From Prototheca cutis (lineage: Eukaryota > Chlorophyta > Trebouxiophyceae > Chlorellales > Chlorellaceae): a stretch of DNA of 64,000 nucleotides. Below are positions 1-11,142 of the stretch, piece by piece. The number at the start of each line of letters is the position of its first letter. Position 1 is the stretch's first letter. Location of the stretch: positions 1,175,561-1,239,560 of the forward strand of contig BCIH01000003.1 in assembly GCA_002897115.2 (NCBI GenBank), in the 5' to 3' direction. The position numbers and the translations under genes were made by a program. The notes under the pieces were generated by a model, which was given only the letters and a program-made list of their open reading frames with translations, was not told the origin of the DNA and ran no database searches.

Positions 1-742
1 GTCTCTCTGCTCCTCCTGACACGGACAAGAAGGGAGTGTTGGTGGCGTGATGTGTGCCCTCATATACCCCCTCCTCCCCAGACACTCGTCGTTTTGACTC
101 GCATTCATGACGCTGCAGCCGTTCCGCTGGTTGTTTGCACTGTTCCCTGTTGCACTTCATTGACGGTCTAGCGCGACGTGACAGGCCATTTTCATCAGAG
201 AAGCAAGCAAACCTGCTTTGAAACCACCAGTCTTTGGGTAGCCAACCAACCCCAGTACCCAAGACACTCGACAGTGCGACTCACTGTCGGGGCAAAGGGA
301 CCTCTCACGCGCGATCGATCTCTCGCCACATGCCACCCTTCTTGAATCCAGGAGTTGCGGGCTCTACACTCTGCCGCTCAGACAGCAGCGGCACCACCGC
401 CACTGGGTACAGAGCCGCGCAGGTAATGCCCAAGAACACCGTCACCGTCGCCACGCTCCTCCATGAACCTGGTCGCGTCAACATGGCTCACAGGAGCAAA
501 TCAAGAGTCGAAATTTGGAGTGGTTTCTATTGCCCTTGGCTTCCACGGCAATGGATGTTTGTGTGCATGCCCAATCCCGCTGGAGTCGCTGAACTACGCA
601 CCAAAAACAGGATGCCGGATCGGGGGTTCCTGATCACTTCTGTCTGTTCGATCCCTTTTGGACGGACGGGCTTGGAACTCGGGGCATTGGTGGCGTGCAT
701 TTGTTATGTTTTAGATCCGTCTGGAGGACACACACAGGGGAG
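1..742. other. No gene seen; left edge and upstream region of the helicase-like gene
   Basis: I see no convincing coding exon here. Open frames exist on both strands, but they read as shadow translations without domain character and without paired splice sites. The right part should hold the promoter and 5' leader of the plus-strand gene that starts at 743. No TATA-like element stands out. Confidence 0.5.
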
Positions 743-2112
743 ATGGAGCCTGGGAAACAGCAGCAGCCCAGCTCGCAGTCCCCACTGCAGTACTATGTCG
801 GGGTGGGCACTCCAGACTCAAAGCAGGTGCGCGCTCCCCTTGTGGAGGTCCAGGCACGCTGCACGCTCCTGAACCTGTCCATTTCACTTCATGTAATGGA
901 TCAGTCATGGCGGTTTGTTGCACTGACTGCGCCGTGCAATGCTCCTGGCCCCAATCCCCACAGGCCACGTTGCGGGACCTTCTCCAGGCATTCCTGCCTT
1001 CTGCGCCTCTTTTCATTGCCCTGGCCTGCAGGTAGGTCTGGTGGCTGAGGGAGCGATCTTGGTGGGGGGACGGTGCAGTCTCACGACATGCTGCTGCCAG
1101 TGCTGCAGTGGTCACGGAGTCCCTCCGTCATCTGACTTCCCTTTGGCTTCCGCATAATGCAAAAAATAAGTTCCCGAGACTCTCTGGACGAGGCGTGCCT
1201 GGCCTGCATGGGCATCGACCGAGTCCGCCTGCACTGCCTTGTGAGGAACTGCGGTGTGCGGGCATGCCTGGGTGGTGGTGAAGCCTCCCGGGAAGGAGGG
1301 GAGTTGTTGGGCGGCCCTGACACCCGCTCCGCCGGTGCAGCGTAGGCCGGGCGTGAATGGGAGACACTCTGCATGGCATGCCACCATACATCCACCCCAA
1401 TGCAATGCAGCACTCAAATCTGTCAGAGGCAGAGGCCATGCTCGTCATGAGGAACTGCCGGGCCCAGGCGCACGAGGCGGCCGTGCCCGTCGAGGGTGCG
1501 GCCGCCGATGGGGGCCCATCCCGCACACCAGATGGTGGCCTGGCAACAGAGAGCCGGCCAAGACGATCTGGGAACGAGGATGACACCGACACCCAGGTTC
1601 CCCACCTGCCACCGCCATGCATAGATGTCAGTCTGGCTTGTCCTGGTGGGAACGGCCCCTGTCATGCAAGANNGCCCGGGGGACTGGATGAGCTGGGTCG
1701 AGCGCCGAGATGTGCTCAAGCCAGGACCCGAAGATCACTGCATTTCCCCCCCAAACCTCAGGTTCTGGCGACAACGGACGCGGCGCTGCGGCTGGTCCCA
1801 CGCGAAGCGCTGCCCGCTGGCGCTTCGCTGCTTATACAGTACGACTTGCCCGGCTCCCCAGCACCTGCCGGTGCGGGCAGAGGCGGCGGTGGCGGCGCAC
1901 GCGTGGCCGCCCTTCTACATGGCCAGCAGGGCAAGCAGCGGTCTGGCCGGCCGCGTGTGGTCATCAGCTTTGTCATCGCGGGGCCCATGGCTGTGGCGCT
2001 GAGGGAGTATGCGGCTACCCTCGACCGACGGGTGTCTCCCATGCCCATCCGCGTGGCGGAGATCTTTGGCGAAGTTGGCAGGGCACAGGGGAACGGCGGA
2101 GCTGCCTCGTGA
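743..2112 (+). CDS. DEAD-box-like protein with only a helicase C-terminal domain
   Basis: The model is exons 743-826, 964-1031, 1171-1240, 1411 to about 1626 and 1762-2112, about 262 residues. The first three junctions agree in phase and carry GT/AG; the donor of exon 4 is uncertain and an NN lies at 1672-1673 in the following intron. The joined product reads LQYYVGVGTPDSKQ, then ATLRDLLQAF, CSSRDSLDEACLACMGID, LHCLHSNLSEAEA, LATTDAALRLVPREALPAG and LIQYDLPG. This order matches RecA-like domain 2 of DEAD-box RNA helicases: the VGT linker, the strand before motif IV, motif IVa, motif V and a motif VI region. No Walker A or DEAD motif precedes it, because translation appears to start just before the domain. 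It may be a non-catalytic adaptor or a genuinely truncated family. Function is inferred. Confidence 0.6.
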
Positions 2113-2462
2113 GGGCTGACTCCGTTCGTGTCTTGAACAATGCCAATACTTTTGTTACAAACGCGGCATGGCAGTTTCAGAGTGGGTGCGCGCAAGGGTG
2201 TGCCGGGGTCAGAAGGGCGCATTGGCAAGGCAATGGGCATGGCTGCAGCGGCCTGGTGCGTCGGCGTCTCGCACGCCTGGCAAGCACGGTNGTTGCCAGC
2301 GCAATGAACGAGTCCCAGGTCTTTCGAAATGCAGGCAGTGCAGTTGTTCCATGTTGGGAAGAGAAGGATGGTGTCCACCAAAGCCCAGATTTTTTCTACA
2401 CAGTGAATTCCCTGCCAATCCCGCAGATGACCAAGAATGACCGCCGTTCAGGCATGCATCCA
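2113..2462. other. Convergent 3' flanks
   Basis: The plus-strand helicase-like gene and the minus-strand TBC gene end toward each other here. Only 3' untranslated sequence and terminators are expected. A single N lies at 2291. Confidence 0.5.
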
Positions 2463-3936
2463 TCAGGCACAGCCCGGCTCGGCCAGCGCGGCTTTGGCGA
2501 CCACCGCGGGGCGAGAAATGAGCAAGCGCAGCGCGGCCGCTTGAGTGGCACGGCGGGGCGAACCCGGCTCGAGCTCGCTGGCCGAGCTGCTCCGCCGGCC
2601 CGACAGGCTCACCGACTGCGGCGAGCTCGACGACGTGGCGTGCTCCCACACGTCGAGCAGCGGCGCGGCCAGCGCTGTCGAGGAGCTGCCCACGCTCGGC
2701 GTCATGGGCCCGCTCCCGAGAGACCCTCCCGACACCAATCTGGCGAGACGATCGGCGGTGCCACGCTCAGCGGCTGCGGTCACGCGCTCCTGCTTTCGTC
2801 GTAGCTCGGCCAGCGCCGCCCGCCGCGGCACGCCCTGCGCGCGGTACGCGGCGCGGAGCAGGCCGTCGGCGTCGACCGCGCCGCGCACCCGCCACGTCAG
2901 CACGGTCGCCGCGGGCCGGGCACCGATGCAGGCCAAGACCCCCGGGCCGTGCAGGGCGCAGAGCGCAAACGCGACACGGTGCAGGGCCTTGATGCCGTCC
3001 ACGACGAAGACGTCAAACACGCGGAGCAGCGTGGCGTAGGGCAGCACGCCGATGAACAGCTGCGGCACCCATGCCGCGGCGATGCCCGTGTTTGCACCTG
3101 GGGCAGCACCCACATCGCTGCCGGATCGATCCACAGCCTGCCACAGTGCGGGAAAGCGCGCGGCCAGCAGGGCGTCCAGAACGCCTCGCTCCACCTGGGC
3201 ACCCGCGAGGTCGTCCTCAAAGAACCGCGGAGGCAGACGCCACGTCAGCAGGCCCGTCAGCGTCCAGAACGCGGCTTCCTCGTGCTCGGGCCCCATCACC
3301 GACAGAAGCAGCGCCGCCAGCGAGCCCAGCGCGCGGGGCGGAGTCAGCATCCCACGTGCCGCGCCTGCGGCCGCAGCCAGCCGCCGCACCGCGACTGCGC
3401 CACCGGGCGGGTGTGCTCCGACGGGANGCGCGGCCAGTGCCGACTCCCAGGGGTCGAGCACGCCGCGGCCGGACGAGGCAGACGCACCGCCGGCGAGGCG
3501 GGCATACCGGCCGGGCTCCGCTGCAGCGTGCATGGCCGCTCCACAGGACAGGACGTACCAGAGGGATCCACGGAGCTCTGGAGGCATGCCATCGCGTGCC
3601 AGCATGCGGAGGCGGCGGGGGGGGTCGTGGGGGTTGGCCTTGGCCTGCGAAATGGCTTGGCCAGCGTTGGCCCACGCCCTAGCCAGGCTTGGCTTCACCG
3701 GCGGAACCAGGCACGGCGCCCCGGCTGCCCTCTCGTCCGCCGACGCAGTCGCCAGAGGGAACCTGGAAAGAAAACGATAAAAAAGGGCGCCATGAGGGAC
3801 GGAACGCCCAACCCATGCCGGGCACAGCCCGGATCGGAAGAGGGGCAACAGCAGGCGCGACGTGTTCACCTCGCAATCCCCCCGGGACTCCCATCACCCC
3901 TGCTCCGAAGCAGGTTACGTACCCGCAGCTGTCCAT
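2463..3936 (-). CDS. TBC (Rab-GAP) domain protein with degenerate catalytic motifs
   Basis: The model is exon 1 3936-3923 and exon 2 3762-2463, 437 residues. The short first exon (MDSC plus two bases) ends at a GTACGT donor, and the acceptor at 3763-3764 follows a pyrimidine tract; the split glycine codon confirms the phase. Residues around 40-70 carry the TBC entry motif (DGMPPELRGSLWYVLSCG). They are followed by AAFWTLTGLL, ERGVLDALLAARFP, WVPQLFIGVLPY and LRVFDVFVVDGIKALHR, in the order normal for TBC domains. TBC proteins stimulate GTP hydrolysis by Rab GTPases. The IxxDxxR arginine-finger and YCQG glutamine-finger motifs are not visible where expected, so GAP activity is doubtful. The C-terminal third is Ser/Ala-rich. 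One N lies at 3427. Confidence 0.78.
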
Positions 3937-4885
3937 TGCAGACGAACACGGGGGTTGAGGAGGTGGGTGGGGGAGAATCCAGCTTTATAACCATCCAACG
4001 CAGGCCTGTCCAGAGGCGGGGACTCTTTGCCGAGCGGGGAGAAGGGGGTCGGGACACGGAGGTGCGCGGGTCACGAGAGTGCTCTGGTGCTTGATTTGAG
4101 AAACTGTGAGAATGCGACAGCTGAGGAAAGCTGCCGGGTCATGCGGACGCCGGAGTATGAGTATGGCGATGGAGGGAGCCAGGGCCTCGAGTCGGTTTCC
4201 CGGGGAGGAGGAGTTTCTTTTTCCTGGAATGTCACCGCTGGAAGGTTGANGTTTGCGAAGCCTGATCCATGCAATACCCCACAAAGGGCATTGTCACCGC
4301 TCAAATTCAATATGCAATTATAATGCAAAATGATTGCGTGAAGGCCCAAGAGACTTGCGCTTTCAGCTCCTGGGTGACAGGGAGGGCTGGTACTGCCGTG
4401 CCCCCCGACCCACCATCCGCTCAAAGGTCGGCTCCTCCTAGCTTGCCGCACCTGGTCTAATCACATGAATGCATCAGCTCCCATGGAGCAATCCATGATG
4501 TTTTATTGTCCTTTTGGTGCAATTCGCGTTCGTTCGGGGCGATGTCGGCCTCTTAAGATCGCGTCCTGGGCAGGGGTCCCGTGTCGTCCATGTGGTGGGC
4601 CCGGCTCAGTTCCCTGAACCAGGAACCTCGCTCCACGGCGCGCGAGCATGCGTTTCATGGGAATTGCTACCTTTTCAATGACGTATCTGCAAGACAGTGC
4701 AACGGAAGGAGCGCGAAGCAAGAAAAAAGTGGCATGGGGCGGGACATGTACAGGTTCAAGGTGTCAGGGGACAGTGAGTGCGGTCGGTCAGCCAGCAGCA
4801 GGGCAGGGGCCCGCTGAGCGGTCAGTGATCAAAACATCGATTTCTCAGCGGCCAAGGACTCCAGTTCAAGGCAGCGTCGCCCGCA
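3937..4885. other. Intergenic region between two minus-strand genes
   Basis: It holds the TBC-gene promoter on the left and the 3' flank of the coiled-coil gene on the right. I see no spliced coding model. One N lies at 4250. Confidence 0.45.
3983..3990 (-). promoter_or_regulatory. TATA-like element upstream of the TBC gene
   Basis: Read on the minus strand the sequence is TTATAAAG, about 50 bp upstream of the chosen ATG at 3936. Position and orientation suit a core promoter, but this rests on sequence alone. Confidence 0.4.
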
Positions 4886-5453
4886 TCAGCACTGTGGCTG
4901 GGGCGCAAACCGGCTGAACCGCGACGGCATCGTGAGCGCCCGCTGGACCATGTGATGAGGGCCCGTGGCCAGGGGCATGCCTCCTCCCTGGGCTGAGTAC
5001 GTGGGAGCTTGCTGTGCCCAGGGGTGCTGCTGGTGGTGCGCCAGCATCCCGGGCAGTGCCGCATGGCCAGCACCTGTGTAGGCAGCCAGCCCNGAACTGC
5101 CCTGCGCTGCCTGGACAAACGGCGAGGACCGATCTAGCAGCGCTGCTCGCAGGTCGTGGACGGGGTCCATGGGCCCCACAGGAACAGTGGGGTAGGCCGA
5201 GAAGCTGTGCTGCAGCAGGCCCGTGCTGGGGACCCCGTAACCCGAAAGAATACCCGAACTCTGAGCAGTGATGTAAGCAGAAGGTTGCATCACGCCCTCG
5301 GCTTGAAATACGCGGGTTGCTGCCTGCGTTAGAAATGGGGAGTTGATGCAGAAGGTGAAGGTGGAGGGAAGCGTGCAATGGTGGTTGTTGGCTGTGTGTC
5401 CCCTGTCTGGTCGTGGAATTCATGGCTTGCGGCCCCCGTCATCCTTCGCCATG

Positions 5454-5533
<80 letters not shown>

Positions 5534-5553
5534 ACCCCCCCCCCCCCCCGACA

Positions 5554-5642
<89 letters not shown>

Positions 5643-6744
5643 ACACACACAACAATGCATTGGGTACCATTTCGTCGCGTTGTCGGTTGATGTCGTTCAT
5701 GCGTTGGGCCTCGGATTCTCGCAGCTCGACCAGCCGCCGTGCCAGCTCAGCATTGTCGGCCGCCAGTGCTTCGGCCCTGGCAATGGCTTCAGCTGCTTCA
5801 CCCCGCTGGGTCTCGGCTTCCCTCCCGGCCGTGATGACACTGGCATCCAGAGCGTCACGCTGGGCCAATGCGTCGCGCAGCTGCACCCGTAATGCCTGTG
5901 CCATCCGGCCGGCGTCCTCCAGCTCCCGACTCTGCTGCTCGTTGATGTCACGCACAATCTGTGGTTGTTTTGAAGGTTCTGTTGCAGAAAGGGATGCTGC
6001 TGGGACATAAACCCAATGCTTCTTTTTGTTATCGGGTTACCAAACAAGGAGGAATCCCACCCTCCGGCCTGTCTCACCGACAGCTGTTGCGTGGCCTGCA
6101 GGCTGGTCTCCGCCAGCATGGCCTTTTCCCTGTATGCAGATGTCAGGTCCGACTCTGCCTGGGCCAGCCGCTCTCGCAGTGCAGCATGCTGAAATGACAA
6201 GAAAGAAACATAGGACATAAGGAGAGGTTTGCTCGCTGCTATGCGACTGTGTGCTTGTCCCATGCTCAGCTCAGGCCACAGTGCACGACCGATCGCACTG
6301 CAACAACCCCGCCCACTCACAAACAACCAAAGTCCTTTAAGACTCGTGTCAACCTACACTCGCCTCACTCGCGCTGATGGTGCTGCGCCTCAAGTCCTCC
6401 AGCGTGCGGAGCAGGGTTTCGTTCTCGGCGCGCATCTCCCGGGCCTCCTTGCTCAGTTGCGCGACCCGGACCTGTCAGCGACCATGCTGGTTGCGTTGAG
6501 CCAGAGGACCAGACGGTAGTCACAGCAAGCACGCCTTGCGCCCTCGGACAATCCCCAGGGTTGCGTTGCTGCGCAAGTCCCCCCACACCCACATCCCGGA
6601 ACAGACCTGGAGTTCCTGCCATGCGGCCATGCACTGGTCATAGTCCCGGACGATTCTGACGAAAGGGGCGGTCTGCACGCGCCAGAGCCCCGTCAGCTGC
6701 TCCTCCAAGTCATGGCTGGGGCCCGGCGGGACCCCCACCGACAT
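4886..6744 (-). CDS. Coiled-coil protein of unknown function
   Basis: The model is exons 6744-6607, 6471-6358, 6188-6078, 5958-5668 and 5323-4886, 363 residues, with all junctions in phase 0 and GT/AG. The chosen start is the ATG at 6744, giving MSVGVPPGPSHDLEEQL; an upstream exon cannot be excluded. Residues 1-45 are partly hydrophobic (LWRVQTAPFVRIVRDYDQC). About 45-220 is a nearly continuous heptad-rich coiled coil (EAREMRAENETLLRTLEDL, then LRERLAQAESDLTSA, then a long Ala/Glu/Arg stretch). The last 145 residues are low in charge and rich in Gln, Pro, Gly, Ala and His. No known family was recognised; scaffold or tether roles are only possibilities. The last intron holds a giant C/G homopolymer. 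Confidence 0.6.
5458..5652. repeat. Long poly-C tract followed by an (AC)n microsatellite, in an intron
   Basis: About 170 nearly uninterrupted C residues on the plus strand, broken only at 5534 and around 5550-5553, run into an AC dinucleotide tract ending near 5652. The whole lies inside the 5667-5324 intron of the minus-strand coiled-coil gene, so the transcript would carry poly-G. Such a tract is hard to sequence, and the true length is uncertain. Confidence 0.9.
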
Positions 6745-7207
6745 GGGGGCGATGGGCAGTCCCACTTGTTGCACTGCAGACCCGGCCCTCTTGCTATAAA
6801 GTCCAGCCACGAAACAGTGGTGCCAATTCTGGACGAGTAGCCCTTTCTGAGAAGATCGAAAGACTCCTCGATGTGAGCCGCGACGAAGGGTGTTGTTCGC
6901 GCGAAAGGGCATCTGCAAATGCTTGCGGAACTGCTGGTCGCGCACGACGACAGGGTGGGTGCGGACCCATCAAGGGAAACCGCAAAGTCGCCCTGCGCAT
7001 CAAGCGGCGCTCCAGACAAGAGCACTGCATTGCTGTTTGTATGTCATGCACGCTAGGAAATATTGGGCAACGCTTTAGCGTCGCTTATAAGTACACGTTG
7101 TCTTTGTCGGACGAGTACCCCGAGGTCATGGCATAGCCGGCCCTGATCCGGCGGCCACAAGGAAAGACATCTCATAGTCCTGCCACGCATCTTGACATCT
7201 GAAAAAC
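6745..7207. promoter_or_regulatory. Divergent promoter region, coiled-coil gene and CSN6
   Basis: About 460 bp separate the minus-strand ATG at 6744 from the plus-strand ATG at 7208. A near-palindromic CTTATAAGT at 7084-7092 could serve as a TATA-like element for CSN6. An open reading frame across this region on the minus strand lacks coding character. Confidence 0.4.
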
Positions 7208-9133
7208 ATGGATGCCCCCACGAGCTCATCGGGGCTACACTATCACCTTCACCCGGTAGGGTGGTCGCCGATCACTTCCGCCAGTCCCACACGTGCATGC
7301 ATCGCCATGCCGATGCGGTCCCTTGAGCATACCTCCTCGCACCCAAACAATGCAGCTTGTGTTGGTGAGCATCAGCGATCAATGCACGCGGGCCAGAGTG
7401 AATTCCGAGGCTTCCCAGCCGGGAACGAGCCTGAGGGACAGCCTACCCCGGGTGTATGGGTGCCTGCTGGGGGCCCAAAATGGGAGGAGTATCGACATCA
7501 GCAATTCCTTTGAGCTTTCCGTATCGTCCGATGGCATCATGGACATGACATCTTTGCAAAAGAGGATGGAGCAATGTGCGTGTTGGTCCGTTGACGAGAT
7601 GGTTTTTGCTGCGGCGTTGCAGTTCTGGAGCTTCCCCTTGACGCTTGTTGGGCGTCAGCATTGATGCCTGGTGCACTGGCTTGCATTCCTTCTCCATCAC
7701 CCCCGATCCCCGGTGCCTGCAGACAAGCAAGTCTTCCCGAAACTGGACTTGGTGGGATGGTATTCTGCAGGCCGTCGCGGCCTGCCGGAAGGAGACCTTG
7801 CCATCCATTCACAGGTAAAACTTGAGCAGGAGGAATTCCATGTGGTGCCGGCTGCATTGAGTATAAGGTGCTCCAGTGGGCGGTGGGTGAGTCGCAGTTC
7901 CCACCCGGCTCCCGTCTCCTCTCCATCACAGGTTCAGACCCTGGCAGAGGTGCCTGTTTATTTGATGATGGACGCCGATGTCAGAGGCCGGCAGACAAGC
8001 CTCCCCGCCGCGCTGTATGAGACAGGTGAAAAGCAGAATCCAGGATCTGAAAGGTCTTTTTGTCGGACCAACCACCTTGAAGACACGAATACACGGCGAT
8101 GCGCGGAGCATCGTGTGCCCTGGTGAACAGTGCCCAGCACCACTGAGGGCGCCAGCACTGATGACCCGCCGGCCTCCCACCTCATCACCTGCAGAGGTTC
8201 ACATCGAGAATGGTCAGCAGACCACACGGTTTGTCCGGGCGCCATACAGCATGGAGGTGGGTTGGAGAATCGCAGTCGTGTTGAATGCTGGCTGGGAATG
8301 GTGGCAGTGAAAGTGCCACCTGTCGACGGCCTGTTGAGCCATAGCACGTCTCGGCAGTCCCGCACCCTGAAGCCGTAGACCCCTTGACCCACAGACCTCT
8401 GAGGCCGAGCGAGTGGCTGTGGCTCAAGTGCACCAGCTGCTTCCAGGCTCGCAGTCTGCCAGTGCCGCAGAAGGTGCTCTNCTGAATGCGCGTCTTGTGT
8501 GTGCGGGAGGGTTGAGGAACTTGGGAGAAGCGGGTGTTTGGACTTTGCTGCGCGACCGTTGGCGGTGGTGCTGCATAGGGTTTCAACAGAGTACTTTTCT
8601 GGCCGGGCTCGTGTTCTTTCACCAGGTCCCAGCAACCGAGAAACGTTTGACGATGATCGTGATCCTCCCCCCCAAGACACAAGTGTCCTCCCTCCCAACC
8701 ACACATCCACGCAGTGNCGGCACATGTTCAGGCTACTTCTACTGCACTGGACATGCTGGTCACGCGTGTGCAGTGCGCACAGGCAGCGGTGGCCGACATG
8801 GCCCGGCGGGAGACGGCGTTTGACCCCGACGTCGCCCGGCGCGCCGCGGCACTGGCCCGCCAGCTGTCTGCGCTGGGTGACCCGGAGCTCGCGGGCGAGG
8901 AGCGGCGGGAGACCAACGCCGCGCTCCTCGCCGTTCTGGCCAGTTTTGTGACCAAGGGCACCGATGCAGGCTGGACGTTGGTGGATCGGATGAACAAGGC
9001 GTACGATCCGACGGCAATGGCACAGGTCCCACGGAACTCCCGTGGCCGGCCGGGGCCCCCCGGCGGCCGGGGCACCGCTGCGGTGGCCGCCGGTGTCACG
9101 CAACGCCTCTCGGAACGCCTGACCACACCCTGA
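7208..9133 (+). CDS. CSN6: COP9 signalosome complex subunit 6
   Basis: Seven exons: 7208-7255, 7356-7575, 7723-7814, 7932-8025, 8195-8256, 8395-8473 and 8715-9133, with every phase consistent; 337 residues, close to the usual length. The product follows CSN6 throughout: LHYHLHP, LVLVSISDQCTRAR, GCLLGAQNGRSIDISNSFEL, KQVFPKLDLVGWYSAG, VPVYLMMD, LYETEVHIENGQQ, TSEAERVAVAQVHQL and a helical C-terminus. CSN6 is the MPN domain partner of CSN5 in the COP9 signalosome, which removes NEDD8/RUB from cullins in the nucleus and cytosol. The HxH metal site of JAMM enzymes is absent, as expected for this catalytically silent subunit. N bases lie at 8481 (intron) and 8717 (second codon of exon 7). Confidence 0.9.
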
Positions 9134-9589
9134 GATTGGAAGGCTGGCAGAAATTAAGATGCTGGGACTTTGCGCCTTGCAATGCGACCATGCCGCTTGT
9201 GTGATGTACCCAAGCCCTCAACGAAAAAGGGGTTTGGTTCGAGAGGCCTGGCTGCAGAGTGTGTTTTGCTTTGTTCCTTCTCCGTGTAAAACAGCCTGCG
9301 TTCCTTTCACTGTGGTGATCTGCCCTCTCACAAACAATCCCCCCACCATAAATCCTTTATGAGAACTGATTATGTGCTCCATCGGTTGCAAAGATTGCAT
9401 CCCAAAGGCTCAGTTTCTTGGCCCAGCGACGACCCGACCAAGTGGAGGCAGCAGCATGTGCTCATGTCAGGTCACCGAGCAGGTCCCACAGGTTGATAGG
9501 GGGGAGGGGGGAAGGAGGACGCGGGGGCGGGGCAGGTGCAGGTGAGACACGCATGCCCGCATTTCACTCCCCTGGGGGGGTTCTCTCGC
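9134..9589. other. Convergent 3' flanks
   Basis: The 3' ends of CSN6 (+) and the RGG-protein gene (-) face each other. No further gene is seen. Confidence 0.5.
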
Positions 9590-11142
9590 TCACGACAGGG
9601 AGGGGAAGGCAGCGGTGTCGTCGACGTTGATGGCCGCACCAGCGGCCTTCGGGGCCGCGGGCCCGCGGCCCCGGCCGCCCTCGAAGCGCCCACCGCGACC
9701 TCCGCGGCCGCCCTCGAAGCGCCCGCCGCGGCCTCCCTCGAAGCGCCCGCCGCGGCCGCCGCGGCCGCCCTCGAAGCGCCCACCCGTGCGGCGCGGCTCG
9801 TCGCTGCTGGCAATCTTGAACCCGACGTCCAGGACCACCTCCTTCTGCTTGAGCTCCTTGTCGCGGCCGCCCTTGTTGGCGCCGTGCACCTTGGCGTTCT
9901 TGGTCAGCTCCAGGGTGCGGTCCTCGGCGGGCTTGGGCATCGTGGTCATGCCCGCAAACTGCTCGGTGCCGGGGACGTACGCCGCAGAGCGCGCGGCGTT
10001 CAGGCCCTCCTTCTTGGCAGCCTGCGCAGCCTCAAAGTCGGCCAGGCTCATCTGCTTCTCCTCGGCCTCGCGCTCCAGGCGTGCAGCCTCGGCGGCAGCA
10101 ATCTCCTCCTCCGTCAGCTCGACGGGCTCGGCCTCCGCGACGGGCTCGGCCGCCACGCCCTCCGCGGCGGCAGGGTCGACCTCGGAGCCCCAGTTGCCGC
10201 GGCCCGTGCCGCGGCGCTTCTCGATCTCGTGGCCACGGCCAGTGCCGTCGTGCCGGTCGTAGGTGCGACGGCCGGGGCGGTCGCCCTCGGCCGTGCGGCG
10301 GGGCCCACGCGGGCCGCGGGCGCCAGCGCCGGCACCACGGCCGGCGCGCACGGCGGGGGCCGTCTCGGCGTCAAAGGCAGCATCGTCGCCGCGAGCGGGG
10401 CCGCGGGGACCACGACCGCCGGGACCACGGCCGCCAGGGCCGCCACGGCCGCCGCGGGGGGCGTCGCGGGCACCGGGGCGGGACGCAGCCACTGCACAGT
10501 TGTGGTAACAGAGTGGGAGGGTATGGTGTTAGATTAGGAGGATGTTGTATGTCAAAAATGGGGCATCGGGTAGGGGAGAGCTAGGCACTGCCGGCCCTGC
10601 AGGGCCCTGCAGGGTTGTGTGGGAACGGGCGGCTGCATGCTGAAGAGGGAGCCAATCCCGGTGTACTTGCTTCCCGGTTCGCACGGGTATCATGCTCAGG
10701 CATGCCGGAGTCAAACCCCGAGAGAGATATGCGCTCCAGGGAGAAACGCGTGGAAGGGATCCCGTCATCGATCTTTGGAGTGCTGGCAAGACATCGCCCA
10801 CCCGCCACGAGCGAGCGCCCGTGAGCGCCGGAGCCCTGTCGAGACACCGATCCAAGACGGGTAACGTGCCGCGCGCCACAATGTGGCATGGACTTCACTT
10901 CCAAAATGAGGCTCGATGCACCGCTCGAAAAGGCCCGAATCCCAGAGGGGGCAGGCCGGCGGCCCCCGGATGCCGGCGTGATGGTGAGCTCCCCTCCACC
11001 CCCATGCCGTACCTGGCTTCGTCTCCTCCGCAGGCTTGGTCACAGGCTTCGGGGCCGCAGGAAGGCGTGCCGCCATGGCANTCACATCCATGGTACCCTC
11101 ATCATCCAACAGAGCAAAGGCGTTGGACGTGGCAACGCTCAT
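9590..11142 (-). CDS. HABP4/SERBP1-type RGG-rich RNA-binding protein
   Basis: Exons 11142-11013 and 10491-9590, 343 residues; the donor is GTACGG and a split valine codon joins them. The short N-terminal exon reads MSVATSNAFALLDDEG, the typical start of hyaluronan/mRNA-binding family (Stm1/SERBP1-like) proteins. Next come an Arg/Gly/Pro-rich stretch and the family signature YDRHDGTGRGHEIEKRRGTG with GRGNWG near residues 120-145. An acidic segment (VELTEEEIAAAEAARLE) follows, then LADFEAAQAAKK, and a C-terminal array of RFEGGRGG repeats before FPSLS. Family members bind mRNA and inactive ribosomes in the cytoplasm. The RGG array is a likely arginine-methylation target. One N at 11081 is in exon 1. 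The 521-bp intron holds no other gene. Confidence 0.88.

Noticed and set aside
234..872. Long plus-strand open frame at the left edge
   Set aside because: The translation has no domain character. Within it, 743-826 is better explained as exon 1 of the helicase-like gene in another frame.
5343..6010. Poly-proline and poly-glycine open frames across the C/G homopolymer
   Set aside because: They are artefacts of the homopolymer, which lies in an intron bounded by a matching donor and acceptor of the coiled-coil gene.
9536..10537. Long plus-strand Ala/Gly-rich frame opposite the RGG gene
   Set aside because: It is the complement of a repetitive GC-rich exon. The minus strand carries the real family signatures.
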